From Varanus komodoensis (lineage: Eukaryota > Chordata > Lepidosauria > Squamata > Varanidae), in assembly GCF_004798865.1 (NCBI RefSeq), contig NW_025335568.1, positions 20,400,143-20,464,142 on the forward strand: a DNA stretch of 64,000 nucleotides. Reading direction: 5' to 3'. This document shows positions 47,706 through 60,400 of this stretch, piece by piece (positions within the stretch are counted from its first letter, which is position 1; each line of letters begins with the position of its first letter). The translations under genes and the position numbers were made by a program. The notes beneath the pieces were generated by a model. The model saw nothing but the letters and a program-made list of their open reading frames with translations, searched no databases and was not told the DNA's origin.

Positions 47706-48177
47706 TTACAAGCATAAACCACTCAATTCACCACATTCAGGAAAGGACCTCCTTGCATTTCTACAACTCCATGACTTGTTGAAAAGATGCATGAGGGGGC
47801 ATGCATTCAAAATCCTCAGAGCTGTATGAACAGACCAGATGTGTGCAAAGATGAGCACATAAATTCTCCATGGATCTTGGGCCAGTCAGAATCTCCTTGA
47901 GCCCAACATACATTTCTGTGAGCAAAGAACCCCTTCATATGACTCAGCATATAGGCAACTAGTGTGTCCAATGTCCATGTCCTTTTATAACAGATGAGGG
48001 ATTTAAGAGAAAAGCCCTCATCTAAATTAAACAAAGCAATCTAACAACTTTGACTGAAGAAAAGGCAGACAGAACTATGCAGAAGTTTGGGAAAAGACTA
48101 ACAAGTGGTTAAGATTTTGGAGGAGCACTGTAGGACAATGACTTCACTTGGAACAACAGGAGTATTTGTGCAAAACC

Positions 48178-48183
48178 TTTATT
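48178..48183 (-). terminator. CENPE: CENPE polyadenylation signal candidate
   Basis: The minus strand reads AATAAA about 210 nt after the CENPE stop codon, the first such hexamer downstream. Short, plausible 3'UTR. Confidence 0.55.
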
Positions 48184-48391
48184 TATAAAATGTTAGAATA
48201 CAATAAAAAATGGATCAAGTAAGCAGATAAACATCCCCAAAAAGGAGGATGGGGAAAAATCATTCTATAGAATAAATTGAAATGTTCAAAGGGAAGGCAA
48301 GTCTATTTCCTCGGCGGAGACTAAACTCCTCAACAGAATTTAGTGGTCTTGTCCAGAAAGTATTCTTTAGCATCCACAAAAGAACCAAGTG

Positions 48392-48489
48392 TTACTGTGT
48401 CTTACAGTTAGGCGCAGCATCTTTATTTGCTGTGGCAATCCAATGCTTAAGATTGTTTTCAGTGGATTCTTGTACTGCAGATCCTGTAT
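48392..48489 (-). CDS. CENPE: CENPE last exon, farnesylation box CKTQ and stop
   Basis: After TCTTGAACAG the exon reads TGSAVQESTENNLKHWIATA and NKDAAPNCKTQ, then TAA at 48394-48392. The human end is GKDVPECKTQ. The phase (two bases) matches the preceding exon. It is embedded antisense in a longer but spurious plus-strand ORF, which makes it easy to miss. Confidence 0.95.
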
Positions 48490-51400
48490 CTGTTCAAGAC
48501 AAGAACATGTTAAAGTTGCACTTGTTACCCAAGAAGCTGTAATTGCTGCCAAAGGTGCTTCTACCAAGTAGTGCTCAGGCAGGTAAATGCCTATGCAACC
48601 AACAAGCGCCAGGTTGTTACTGTTGACTTAACTATTGTACCACCATAAAAATATTTTGCACCTCCAGAATATTGAGTATCTTGTATACATCAAGTGGTAA
48701 CACTGTTCATTAAATATATTTTAGTTCCAGGTTGTAACACAACAAAATGTGGAAGAATTAAAGGGCCTGGAGAGGGGAGGTGAATACTTTTGCAAGGCAG
48801 CTAAATGCTTTCAAAACAGCTGTAAATATGGGATACAACCAGACCAAGAGGGGATTGAAACCTGCACAAACCTCTTGTTCTAAGTTTTATATTGGGACAA
48901 ACACAGCATAATCTTTGTATTAGTGCTCAAAAGCCAAAATAAAAGATGAGTTGAATTTTAATTTAAAACAGTGATGCAAAGAGTATGGCCCCAGGGGCTG
49001 CAAGCAGCCCTCCACACCTTCTGCAGGAAAAAAAATGATTAAAAACTTTTTTGGAAGGAGTGATGCTTAAGCTGCCAAAACTAGCAGGCTGGGCTGCATT
49101 GCAACTATATTGCAAGGTAGGTTAAATTGTCTCTTATTTAACTCTCAGAAGAGGCTGATTTCTAGAATGGTGAGAGTTTTGACCATGGCAACCTAACCAG
49201 GTTCAACATTTCAAATGTTTAGTGAACCTGCATCCTTTGAGATTAATTGGGTGCAGGCAGAGATAATTTGGCACCAGCTGACTGCTCAGGTTCCAAGATG
49301 AACCGAGATGCCAATAAACAGCAAGACTGTGGAGAGATGAAACTGCCACCAAGCTGGAGCATGGCAGATTATGACTGGAGGAAGTAAAGCCTGCTGGGCA
49401 ATTTGTACAAGCTTTCAGAGAGCTGTTTTAGAAAAAAAACCCCTCTAAAACAAAGTAAGAACTGCCGTAGGCAAATCACAAGGATTAAATCTACTGAGTA
49501 GATGAATAGGCCGTGCTACCACATGTTGCTTAACTTCACAGACAGCAGAAACAAACCAACTGTCAGTTTGCTGCCAAACTTCATATGCCTTTGTTTTATA
49601 GCTAAATTTCAGGTCATCATTGACATATGCTTCTGAAATGTGGCAACGAATATATCTGTAGTGCAACCTATTCAGCTACGGCAGTAAATTTAGCAAGGGT
49701 AGGCCCCACACTTAAGCCTAAAAGGGGTGCATGGGTTGCCCACCCGTTGTAGAGAAGGCCGTGTTAACTATGCATGCCAGCACCAGGAGTCATCACAGTA
49801 CCTAGGACAGTGATGGTGAACCTTTTAGAGACCGAGTGCCAAAACTGCAACCCAAAACCCACTTATTTATCGCAAAGTGCAAATACTACAATAAAATTGA
49901 AAGCTGAGGTTTTAGTTTAGAAAAAATAACTCGCAGCCAATCAAAGCAAACATATACATATCCTTGGCAGTGCACTGACCGGCCATGCGAAAGCTCAGAC
50001 GAGTGGGAGTTAATGAGTCACGGCATGTAACATCATCGCCTGGCGCCGCTACTCCTTTCCGAGGATGTGCATGGCCCCTATGTGCGCTTTTATCCTATGC
50101 TCAGCTGCTGGGGCGACTTGGCTTGCATGCCGACAGAGAGGGCTCTGCGTGTCCGCTGAGGCACGCATTCTGTGGTTTCGCCACCACTGGCCTAACCCTG
50201 CCCTGGTGCACACCCCTAACCCTAATACAGGGCTAAAGTTTCTTTAAAAAGAGGACAATTTTGAAAGAGCCTTCCTTGAGTAGCTTTTCTGCACAGCTCA
50301 TCATTTCTGCCCATTCTAAGTGCATTCCAACCATCGAAATCATGCCAGGACATCTCGTTTTTCTAACCCTAACCCTACCCTTGTGCACACCCCTAACCCT
50401 AATACAGGGCTAAAATTCCATGAAAAAGAGGGTGATTTTGAAAAAGCTTTCCTTGAGTAGCATTTTTTGCACAGCTCAGCATTTCTACCCATTCTGTACA
50501 CATTCCAACCATCAACATCATACCAGGACACCTTGTTTTTCTAAGCCTAACCCAGTGATGGCGAACCTTTTAGAGACCAAGTGCCCAAACTGCAACCCAA
50601 AACCCACTTATTTATCGCAAAGTGCCAACACTGCAATAAAACCTGAAAACAGCCACTCCAAGCAAATCACTCTCCCTCTCTCTCTCTCTCTCCTCAGCAG
50701 CACACTGCCCAGCCATGCGAAAGCTCGGACGAGCCGCGGCTAATGTGGTATGGTTTGTGACATCATTGCCCGGTGGCGCTATTCCTTTCCGAGCATGCGC
50801 ATGGCCCTATGTCTGCTGTTATCCAATGCTCAGCTGCTGGGGCAATGCTGGGGCAACTTGGCTCATGTGCCAACAGAGAGGGCTTTGCATGCCTGCTGTG
50901 GCACGCGTGCCATAGATTCACCACCACTGACCTAGGACAAAACAGGCAGCTGCATTTAGGAAGCCTTTGGGCATTTTCAGGAAGCAGGACAGCATGTTAC
51001 TCCAACTCTGCTACATCCATGCCTCTTTCTGCCTTCCATGTCTTCCCGCTCAGCTGTACCAGTTAGGCCATCACTCCACCAGCAAATGAGGGGAGAAGCC
51101 AAAAGACGAATGGAATACAGGCACAAGGCAGGCCTTGGCACTATTGCCTGCTGCCTTGGATCTTCTAAAGCTGCCTGCTCTAAATCTGGTGCTTCTAGCA
51201 ACGTCTAAGCAGCCAAAGCATTCAGGTATTCAACAGCCAAGCTTAATTTGTGATGGGCAGGGTTAGGATCAAGGGTTGCACACATGCTGAGGGCCTACAT
51301 CCTGGCAGAGATCCACTGCCAAAAGCCTTCTAGAGGTGCCCCTTCTCTTCACCTTTGTGAGCAGCATGTCCAATGGCCTCTCATCTGGTCCAGGAAATGG

Positions 51401-54400
51401 TGGTGGTGAGAAAGAGGAGAGCCAGATGCCTTTGCTTGCTTACTTACTTGGCTCACTCCCTCTCTGCTTGTCAAGCAGCTGAGGGTCATCAATGATGAGA
51501 AAGAGGGCAGGGAACAATGGCAGCTGGCGACAATGGGGGTGAGAAAGAAGGTTCACTGTGGGAGTGAGGCTATTTCCCCTAAAGACCTTCAATGGCAGTA
51601 GTGGTCGGGGTAGCTCATATGGCACTGGCTGTCCCATAGTTTGGTTGGGGGACAACCATTCCTTAGAGAGGTGCTTTGCCCCAAAGAAGAAGTATGTTTT
51701 CTATGGTGTTGCTTACCTTCAACGGTCCCCAAGCACGAGTTATCGAAGAAAGTTGTTGGACAGTTCAAAGGCAGCAAAGGGGGGGTGTCTAAGGGCAAAA
51801 CTGGCTTCAGAGAACTTTTCCTGGAGGGAGAACATGGTGCATCTGGGAATAAAGGAGGCGCTGTCTTCCGTGGAGATTTGAATCTTTGCTCCTCAGTAAT
51901 GTCTCCGGAGGATTTGTCTCTCCTCTTCAAAGCTCGCTCCTTCCATTTCTTAACTTCCTCTTTTAAGGTACGGTCATTTCTTAGGACATGAACAAGGAAG
52001 GTTAAAAAGATGCAGTCACTTGGTGTTCAACTCAAAACTGTCACCCAGACCTTTACCAGCAGAAGGAAAGACTTGGAGTTTAGAATGTGAAGGCTGGTGT
52101 GGGAACCTCAGCAGCTTTCACTAGTTGGATACTTTATGTGGATTAGTGCTCATGGCTCCTTGCAAAGACTGGCACTGCTACGGCCTACTGAGATCTATCC
52201 TCATATTACTAATATATGTATTTCTACAATTTGGACTGTCACTGGCTAATCTGAGAATGAAGGTGAGTAGCAGGAAGAAAACCTGTGCCTGGCTGAGCCA
52301 TTATGTGCCTGATCCTAATTTGGGGAAATTTGGGACTCCATCTGCAGTGATTTTTCTTTTTCCACAAATGAGGAATTGATCTGATCTCTCTCCTCTGAAT
52401 TTTGACACCATCACTGATTTCAGGGGGAAAAAAAGGAGAAAAAGTCCCTGATATGCTTCGATTCAAAATCATGGAAGCTGTGGCAAATAACTTCTGATAA
52501 TAAGGAAGCATCAACACATAAGCAGACTTCTTGGTAGTGGCACCTCTGGAATACCCTCCCTTGCATTGTCCAATGCAGAAAGTATTGCAAACTTTACATA
52601 TTTCTTGGAAACCATACCTGTTCCTCAGTCTTCTCCTGTTCTGTTTCACAGTTTGTATAATTTTTAATGTACTATTTTATCTTGTTTTCAACTTGTATTT
52701 TATGTATTTCTTATGTAAACTACTTAGATTGGTACACAATCTAAGCAGTTTACATAAAAATTAAGAGAAGAGAAGACTGAGTGGAGATACATGACAGCAC
52801 TTTTCAAATACTTGAAAAGCTGCCACACAGAGGAAAGCCAGGATCTCTTCTCACTCACCCAGAAAGCTGGACATGGAATAATGTGGTTAAGTTACAGGAG
52901 GCCAGATTCTGGTTGGAGATTCAGAAAAAAATCCTGTTAGGGCAGTAAGGCAATGTAACCAATGACCTAGGCAGGTTGTGGGTCTCCCACACTGGAGGCA
53001 TTCAAGGGGCAGTTGGACAGCCATCTGGGAAGGGAGCTTTAATTTCAGCACTGAGTCCTGCACTGAGTAGGGGGTTAACTCAATGGCCTTATAGGCCCCT
53101 TCCAACTCTATTATTCTATGATAAGTCATTTAAATAAAATAAGTTAAAAACATATCCAAATCTGCTCCAGGCAGCCTCCCAGCCTTCTGAATCGGATTTG
53201 GGGCATATGAGTTCTACTACAGAGAGGAAGCTGAACAGCAACCCTGCCAACAACCTGGGTCATCTCTGTGTTCCAGAGACTGATCAGGGTTTCCATAGGA
53301 CTGCCATTCCTATCAGCCAGGAACCCCCTTAGAACCTTCTGAAAACCAGCTTAGTTTCCAGTGCCAAACCATCTTAATAGGACCTCACACTTGTGGAGGG
53401 GAAGAGCTGCCATCAGTCAAAACCAAAACAGGTGGTGATCTGACCACCACAAAGGGAATGAATCCCCCATCTTCAGATCATTATCCCCATACCTGACTGG
53501 GGGTGGGGGGAACAGATCTAGAATGTGCCTCACTACATGCTTTGGGTCAATGACATGTTGGGAGAGTCCCATGTCATTGGGGTTGTTATAGGGACCATGA
53601 AATCATGATCTACCCTAGATAGGGTGTCCTCTGTGTGCAAACACTCCAAACCAGTGCTCAGCTCAGATGGACAGGAAGGCTCCAGGGACAAATCCTTATA
53701 GCTCATAAAAAATTCTTCCCACTGATTTCCAAGTCTACCCTGATGGGCACAGCTGAAAGAGGCCAAGTCCTCCTTGCTCACCCACCCATGTTTTAGTTAT
53801 GCTTGCCAGATCAGCTGCCTCATTTGCTATTTGACTGTGAATGAGGGAAATCTTGTTCTGCACCAATCTGGCATATAAGAAAAGCACCAGAGATCCGAGG
53901 GCAACCTGACAGCACAACCATCAAGTCTGCAGGTACAAGGCCAGAGCATGGCACAGCCAATAATCTTCTCAGCTGTATTCCCCTTATCTGGTTAGTCTTC
54001 CATGCAATGCCATGCCCACCCCCCCCACCCCCAATTACTACACTGATGTGGTTCCCCCAAGGTCCCCTCACTTGGCCCACATCCTCCATTCCAGACACAT
54101 TCACAAGCCCTATGGCAGGAACGAAACTCCCATATGGGTATAGTAACTAAGCCCTTTACTCCTAGTGGGGCAAGCAACATGACATCCCCTGGAGAAGAGC
54201 CCTTTGGCCTGTGCCCCCAAGCAACTGGAGACAGTTATACTTGCAAGAAGTGTGCGGAAACTAACACTAGTGCCGCTCTTGAGCAGATGCCTCCCTCCCG
54301 CTAGGTCCCAGTAAGCCTTCCAGCCATTCAGCTCAGACCAAGAAATACTAACTGGCCCAAGGTCATGCTGTGAATTTCATGGTGGACTGGAAATTGGAAC

Positions 54401-57400
54401 TGGGATGTCTCCAGTCTTACTCTAAGACTACAATCATGTTATGATCTGGAAGTAGAATGGCTTTTCCCAGATTAATAGCAAAAGTTGCAAAATGAATTAA
54501 TTGCTAAGTCCTTGCAGTTTATGAAAAGTCTGTCTACACCACCTGTAACCAAGCCAAATACCCCTAGCTACATATTGTGACTTTTTAAAATGTCTTCACA
54601 GGTTGCCAAGCTTCCAAAGACTTATTTTTCTTAAAACCAAATAATTTGTTGAAATAACAAATTTAAAGTTGATAGGCAGACAACAGTATTTAGGAACAAA
54701 GGGACATTCTTATGACTTACTTCAACAGAAGCTCATGTTCTTTCCTGAGATCCTTATATTGTGTTTCCAGTTTTGCCTTCTCAGATTTCAGTACGAGCAC
54801 CTGGGTATTCTGTACTATTCCACTTCCACCACCACAAGTAATCGGTACAGGAATCTGCGGAAGATCTTTGCCTGATATCACTGCAAAAGTATTAACAAGA
54901 AGGCTACCTAAGAACATAAGAAAAGCCATGCTGGATCAGACCCATGATCCATTTAGTCCAGCACTCCATACACATGGTAGCAGACCAGCTGCCTACAGGA
55001 TTCCTCTAGCAGGATGGGTACAAGACCTCCATCTGCCCAAGCTCCTCATCTACTAGTATATGCAAGCAAGTTACCTCTGGTAAAAGGGGTATCACATAGC
55101 CAATGAGGCTAGTAGGCACTGATAGTGAAAACTCAGATATATGTACCAGGGTAATTGCCTCTTGGTGAATAGCTAGCAGAGGTTATGCCACCTAAGAATA
55201 GTTTTGCTTGTGCATCTTCCCAGCTTGAAAAACTGGCTTGGTAGATGGGATAATTAGTATTCCAAATGCTGAGGAGGCCCTGTTTTCAAAAATGGCAAAC
55301 TGGAAAAAAATATAGAATTTGGGAGCAGACTTGCAAGGTATACAGGTTCAGATTAAAGATTTTAGTATAGAATTTTAGACTGCCACATATAATAAGTACT
55401 ATATTTTATTCATATCCCACCTTTTTTCTTCTTGTGAGGAACTTAAGTTGGCTTACATAGCTCTGTTTTATCCTTAGAGCAACAACCGTGTGTAGGTTAG
55501 GATGGAGAGTCAGTGACTGGCCCAAAGTAAGTCTCATGGCTGAGAAGTAACTGGAACCCTGAGCTCCTAGGTCCCTAGTCCAGTGCACTAACCACCACAC
55601 CAGATGAGCTGTGAGTTAAAACATTACAACAATTGTATATTCCAATCAATGTAAGAAGTTCATGATAAGCTTTATCAAAATCCCTTTCAGGGTGCTTATT
55701 AGCTCTTGGGGTACTCTTAAAAGCTTTTGTGAACTCTAGCCTTACAGATATGAAAAATAATGTTTCTTTTGAAGAAGCTGTCATTTTTCATACTCTTCAG
55801 CTAGAAAGGGAGCTTGTTTTTCAATTAACTTCAAGACAACCTGCTTGTCTTTCCTGTCTTGTTCTGTGAGTAAATATACACTTTTTAAAAAGTGTTTTTT
55901 TTACTTACCAGTTACATCTTGTTCTTGTTGTGTTTTGCGAAGTTCTTCCTTTAGCTTTCTCAATTGTTCATCTCTTTGTTCTGCAAGAGCCTTTGCATTG
56001 GCGATTCTAAGAAGACCACCACAAAGTTAGGCTATTTAGCAGCACTACCTTTTGCTTATAGAAAAGCAATTGAGGCTGCAGTTCTATGAAGACTTATCTG
56101 GGGGAAAGCACCATCTAAACTTACATCTGGATAAACATCCAAAAGATCATGCTGTGAAGAGTTATAAGCACACAAGAGCACAGGTAGCTTAGACTAGAAG
56201 TCTGTCTAGTCCAGTATCTCATTTCCCATCGCAGGACAGTATGAACAATATAACATGAGCATATTATATACTAACCAGCCAACTGTACAAGAGGGATTGT
56301 CATGTTAGGCTGTTGCATCAAACACAGCATGTCTTATGCAGAATCTTGACATCATTTTCATTGCGGCAGAAGCAGTTAAAACCAGAATTGTGGTCCCAAG
56401 TCCATTTCACCAGCTACATGACATGCATTGTAACAAATGGGCTCTGCCTTTGAATGCTTATGGAAGAATACTCTTTTTGTTAGTTTCAAGGGTGGCAGAG
56501 AAAACTGTAGTATATTGCTAAAACAACTAGAAATAAGTCTACTGAATATAAGGTGTTCTTAACCCACAGATCTGGCAGGAATTAATTTGGGGACATCTCT
56601 CCAGGCTTAAAATTAATAACAGGGAAGGTTCAGCTCTTTTTCCAAGTCCTAGTCAAACAGTCAGAATTTTGAAACTTTACAGCTACAGCACAATTTTGTG
56701 ACTCGCTACAGAAAGGGTTCCCTATGGCTTGCTAAGAGGGGCACAATACTCTCTAAGCAACACCACTGCTTTTAGAGTCAAGGGTCCCCCTTGTCCAAGA
56801 AGATAATTCAATGCCTAGCTCACTTTATCCATCCATATTTTGAGATGCAATGCATAGAGAACAAATAGCCTGACAGATCTGGGAGTATTGTCTTCCCCAT
56901 TATAGGGGATATTCATGGGAGGAGCTTGTAGAACCTGGAAAAACTGTTCAAAGGATCTTCAATATTATAAGTATAAAGACAATGTTTTGTTGAATATGCT
57001 ATTATACTCTTGAACAGTTGAAAATCAAAATGATGCAGAATTGCAGCTTTGTGATATGGCACTTACTCTTGGTCAAAATATTTGGACTGCTTCATCCTTG
57101 CCATATCTGCTTTAGCAAGCTGAGTTTTGAGGTCTTCAATTTCTTCCTTATATAATTCAGCACCTTTGTCCAGCTGAGCCTAAATGGGAGGAAAACAACA
57201 TATAGTGAGGCAGGGTGGGGGGAAATACGTTGTTAAAATTGTGCTGTAGTAAACAGCCTCACTTTTGCCTCTGCAGTTTAGAGACAAAAGGCATTACATC
57301 TGCCTGCAAGTACAGGTAATAACACAAGGTATGATGCATTTTTGTGAACCCTAGAAGATTGGTGATGTTTCACTCCAATAGGAAGCAGCCGCTGCATTAT

Positions 57401-60400
57401 TACATTTATATCCTGGCCCTTTCCAACTCTTGCAAAGAACTCAAGGCAGCTTACAGAGTTGTCTCCCATTCCATAAGAGCCTCACAGCAACAACCCTTTA
57501 AGGCAGGTTAGGTTAAAAGTGAGTGACCGGCCCAGAGCGACCCAGAGAGCTTCATAGCCAAGTAGGGACTCAAGCCTGGATCTCCCCATTCCACACTTTG
57601 ACCATTCTACCACACTGGATCTCACCAGAAGAGTGCAGAAAATCAGCTTTAATAACATACCTTGAGTGTTTGCTTCTCTAATAATGCATTTTTTAGGCAG
57701 TTCTCTTTTTCCTCTAACGTAGCTTGAAGTTTGGCCACTTCACTCCTGGAAGCTCTCGCTTTAAGTTGCATTTCTAATACAGTAATTCTTTTCTCCTTTT
57801 CCTGGAGATTTCTCCCCGATTCTTTTGATACGTTGTCTAGCTCTTGGATTTTCAGTTTCAGAGCCTTAAAATAAACACACCGACATATTTACATGTTGAA
57901 TAGCAGTTCTAGACATATTAATACATTTAAATTGTTCTATCTACAACTTATCTCTCCCAGGTAAGTTGCCCTGTCCAATCAGCTCTAGGAGCTGAGACTC
58001 AGTACTGTGAGGATGTAGTAATATTCAAGCAGCAGCACACATCAGTTTTCCTGTAAGAAATCGCAGGCTGAAACAAGATGTAGAGATGATCTCACATCTC
58101 CTCCGCTTCCTTGTTTGTGCCTCGCAACTGGACACTCGTGTGAACCTGGCATTTTGCCTCTCGCCTTTTCAAGCAGCAGCCAATGAAGCTGAGTAGCAGA
58201 GGGAAAAATGGTGGGATGTCCCTATACCAGGCACTTTGCAATCTCAGGGAGGGGACAAGAGCAGGGCCACTGATTTCAGGAACTGCCCCACCGCCCTCCT
58301 TGTCCTCTAGTTCTGGCACCTGTCTATCACTAACAGGATTTTCTGTTCTTTCATTTACACAGTCAACCCCACAAAAGGCTTATTAGGCAAATGAACCACA
58401 AGAGTTACATAAACTCATTCATGCTTTTGCCTTGTTTGAGAGCTATCAGAATAATGCATCAGAGTTAGAGGCTTAATGATACCGTCACATCCTGCTGTGT
58501 TTCTTGCAATTGATTCTTCAATTTATCGTTCTCTTCCTCTAGTGCAAAGGTAGCAGAACTGCAAGATTTTTGCTCTTCCTTGAGTGCATTTAATTCCAAA
58601 AGTAGCTCCTTTGTCTGTTCCCTGCATGCTTTCAGGGCAGCTTCCATTTCTCTGCAGTATTCAGCAGTTTTGGTTTCTAGCTCTGATCTAGCTTGAGCGT
58701 AGATCTGCAAGAAAATAGCATTCATGGTCGCAAGACACACAAGTGGGAAAAGGCAGCAATAGGATTGCCTATATCTAAGCATTATGTCCAAGATATTCAC
58801 CAAGGGAAAGAGGTACAAACAGTATTTGGATAGAATAAACAGTATTTATTCTGTTTTGTCTATAGAGCTAAGATTCCCCCCTGCCCCCATGGCGGCATTC
58901 TGCCAATTTCAGCTTTAAAGACAAACTATCCTTTGATCAGCTATCCCCATCCTGGTGACTTCCAGATATTGAGACTTCGGTAGTAGGCAACATATAAATG
59001 GAAGTATAAATAAATATTTGGAACTTCAGTTCCCTTCAGTTGTTGCTAGAATGATCAATGACCAGGATTATGGGAGTGGTTGTTCAAAACATCTGGTTGG
59101 CATGTGTTGAAGAAAGCTGCTTTAGTTATACCCCAGCCCTTAAGTGGTAAGTAATCTTTGTTCACCTCCAGTTTCATACACATGAATGTAAGTGCATACG
59201 GAGGCGTATGTATAAAGCTGCTGAACTGATCCACTCAGAAGTCACATCCATCAATACACTCAGTTTCCCACAAGCTCCCTTGCAGCCACATCTAGGCTAG
59301 TGCCATACAGAGCAACAGCTCCCATGCTGCTTGGCTTGCCTTGGTCTCAGACCCAGTGCAGGTGCCTCAGATCAAAAAACGGAATGATAACTCCTAAGCT
59401 CCTTCCTCTCAACCACCACATAATTGTTGCCTGAAGAATTCACTGGACAGTATTTCTAGACACCGTCTTCCAACTACTTCTTTTCTTTCTCTTTTGCCAC
59501 ACTCATCTAGGCGTCTTGTAGATGTTGTCTGCTTCCTCCAGCCCCTCAGCATTCAGGTCTGTATGCAACTGACCAGATAAACTCTTCTGCCTGTTCCACA
59601 CAGCAATGACAAACTCTTTCCATATATCTCTAACCTGGCTCCCTGCTTTCTGCAGTCATTTTCCCCTTCTCTCACCAGCTATAACTCCCATCCATAGGAG
59701 CTCATCTGTTATTGCTCCCCACAACCATGACTAATACAGAATCAAGCCCCCCAACTCCCACTGAATTTAATGATTAAGCAACCTGTGTGCATGTATTACG
59801 GTGGTTTATGGTTAGAACATCCCCTTGTGCTGTCCAGAAAGTCACTCCTGTCTCCATATCTTTCCTGAACCCCAGTATTAGCCCTCTTGTCCCTCACTGT
59901 TCTGCTTGTCCCACTTTAACTGGGAAACCCTCTGGTCAAAATAGCATATACAGATATTTCTGATGGCCTGAAATAAGCACTTTTGTAGCAGCAAAAATGG
60001 ATGTGAAAAAAAGCACATAATTCTCATTAGAGTTCTTAATGGACAGGTAGAAAACACAAGACCACCGTACACAAAGCTACGGAGCAGCTACAGAACATTA
60101 AGGCTAATCTCACGTCAGGCAGGGGTAAGCAATGCACAGCCCCCATCAACCCTTGGTGCAATCTCTACCAGTGAAATTCACAGCTGCAGCACAAGCAAGC
60201 AAGCAATGCAAGAAAATATATATATTTACCACTATAGAATGGTAGTTGGGTTAACTTTAGCTTAAGAACAAGCTATCTGACCTAATAACTACTCCATAGA
60301 GGTTTCCAAATTCCACAAAGCACTAGTTAGGAGTGTAGGCTTTGGTGATTCAAGCAGAAACGATCCTTCGATCACCCACAGTTGTCCACTCCCAGTTAGC

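Larger units (their letters stand above)
44161..48177. other. Intergenic region between CENPE 3' end and BDH2 5' side
   Basis: About 4 kb. It holds a hairpin fragment (47195) and a Sauria SINE (47485); the rest is unrecognised A/T-rich DNA. An undiscovered BDH2 noncoding exon and promoter should lie between 43200 and about 48000, but no CpG-rich block marks them. Confidence 0.5.

Noticed and set aside
48282-48542. Plus-strand ORF of 86 codons
   Set aside because: It is the complement of the CENPE last exon and its intron; no plus-strand gene signs.
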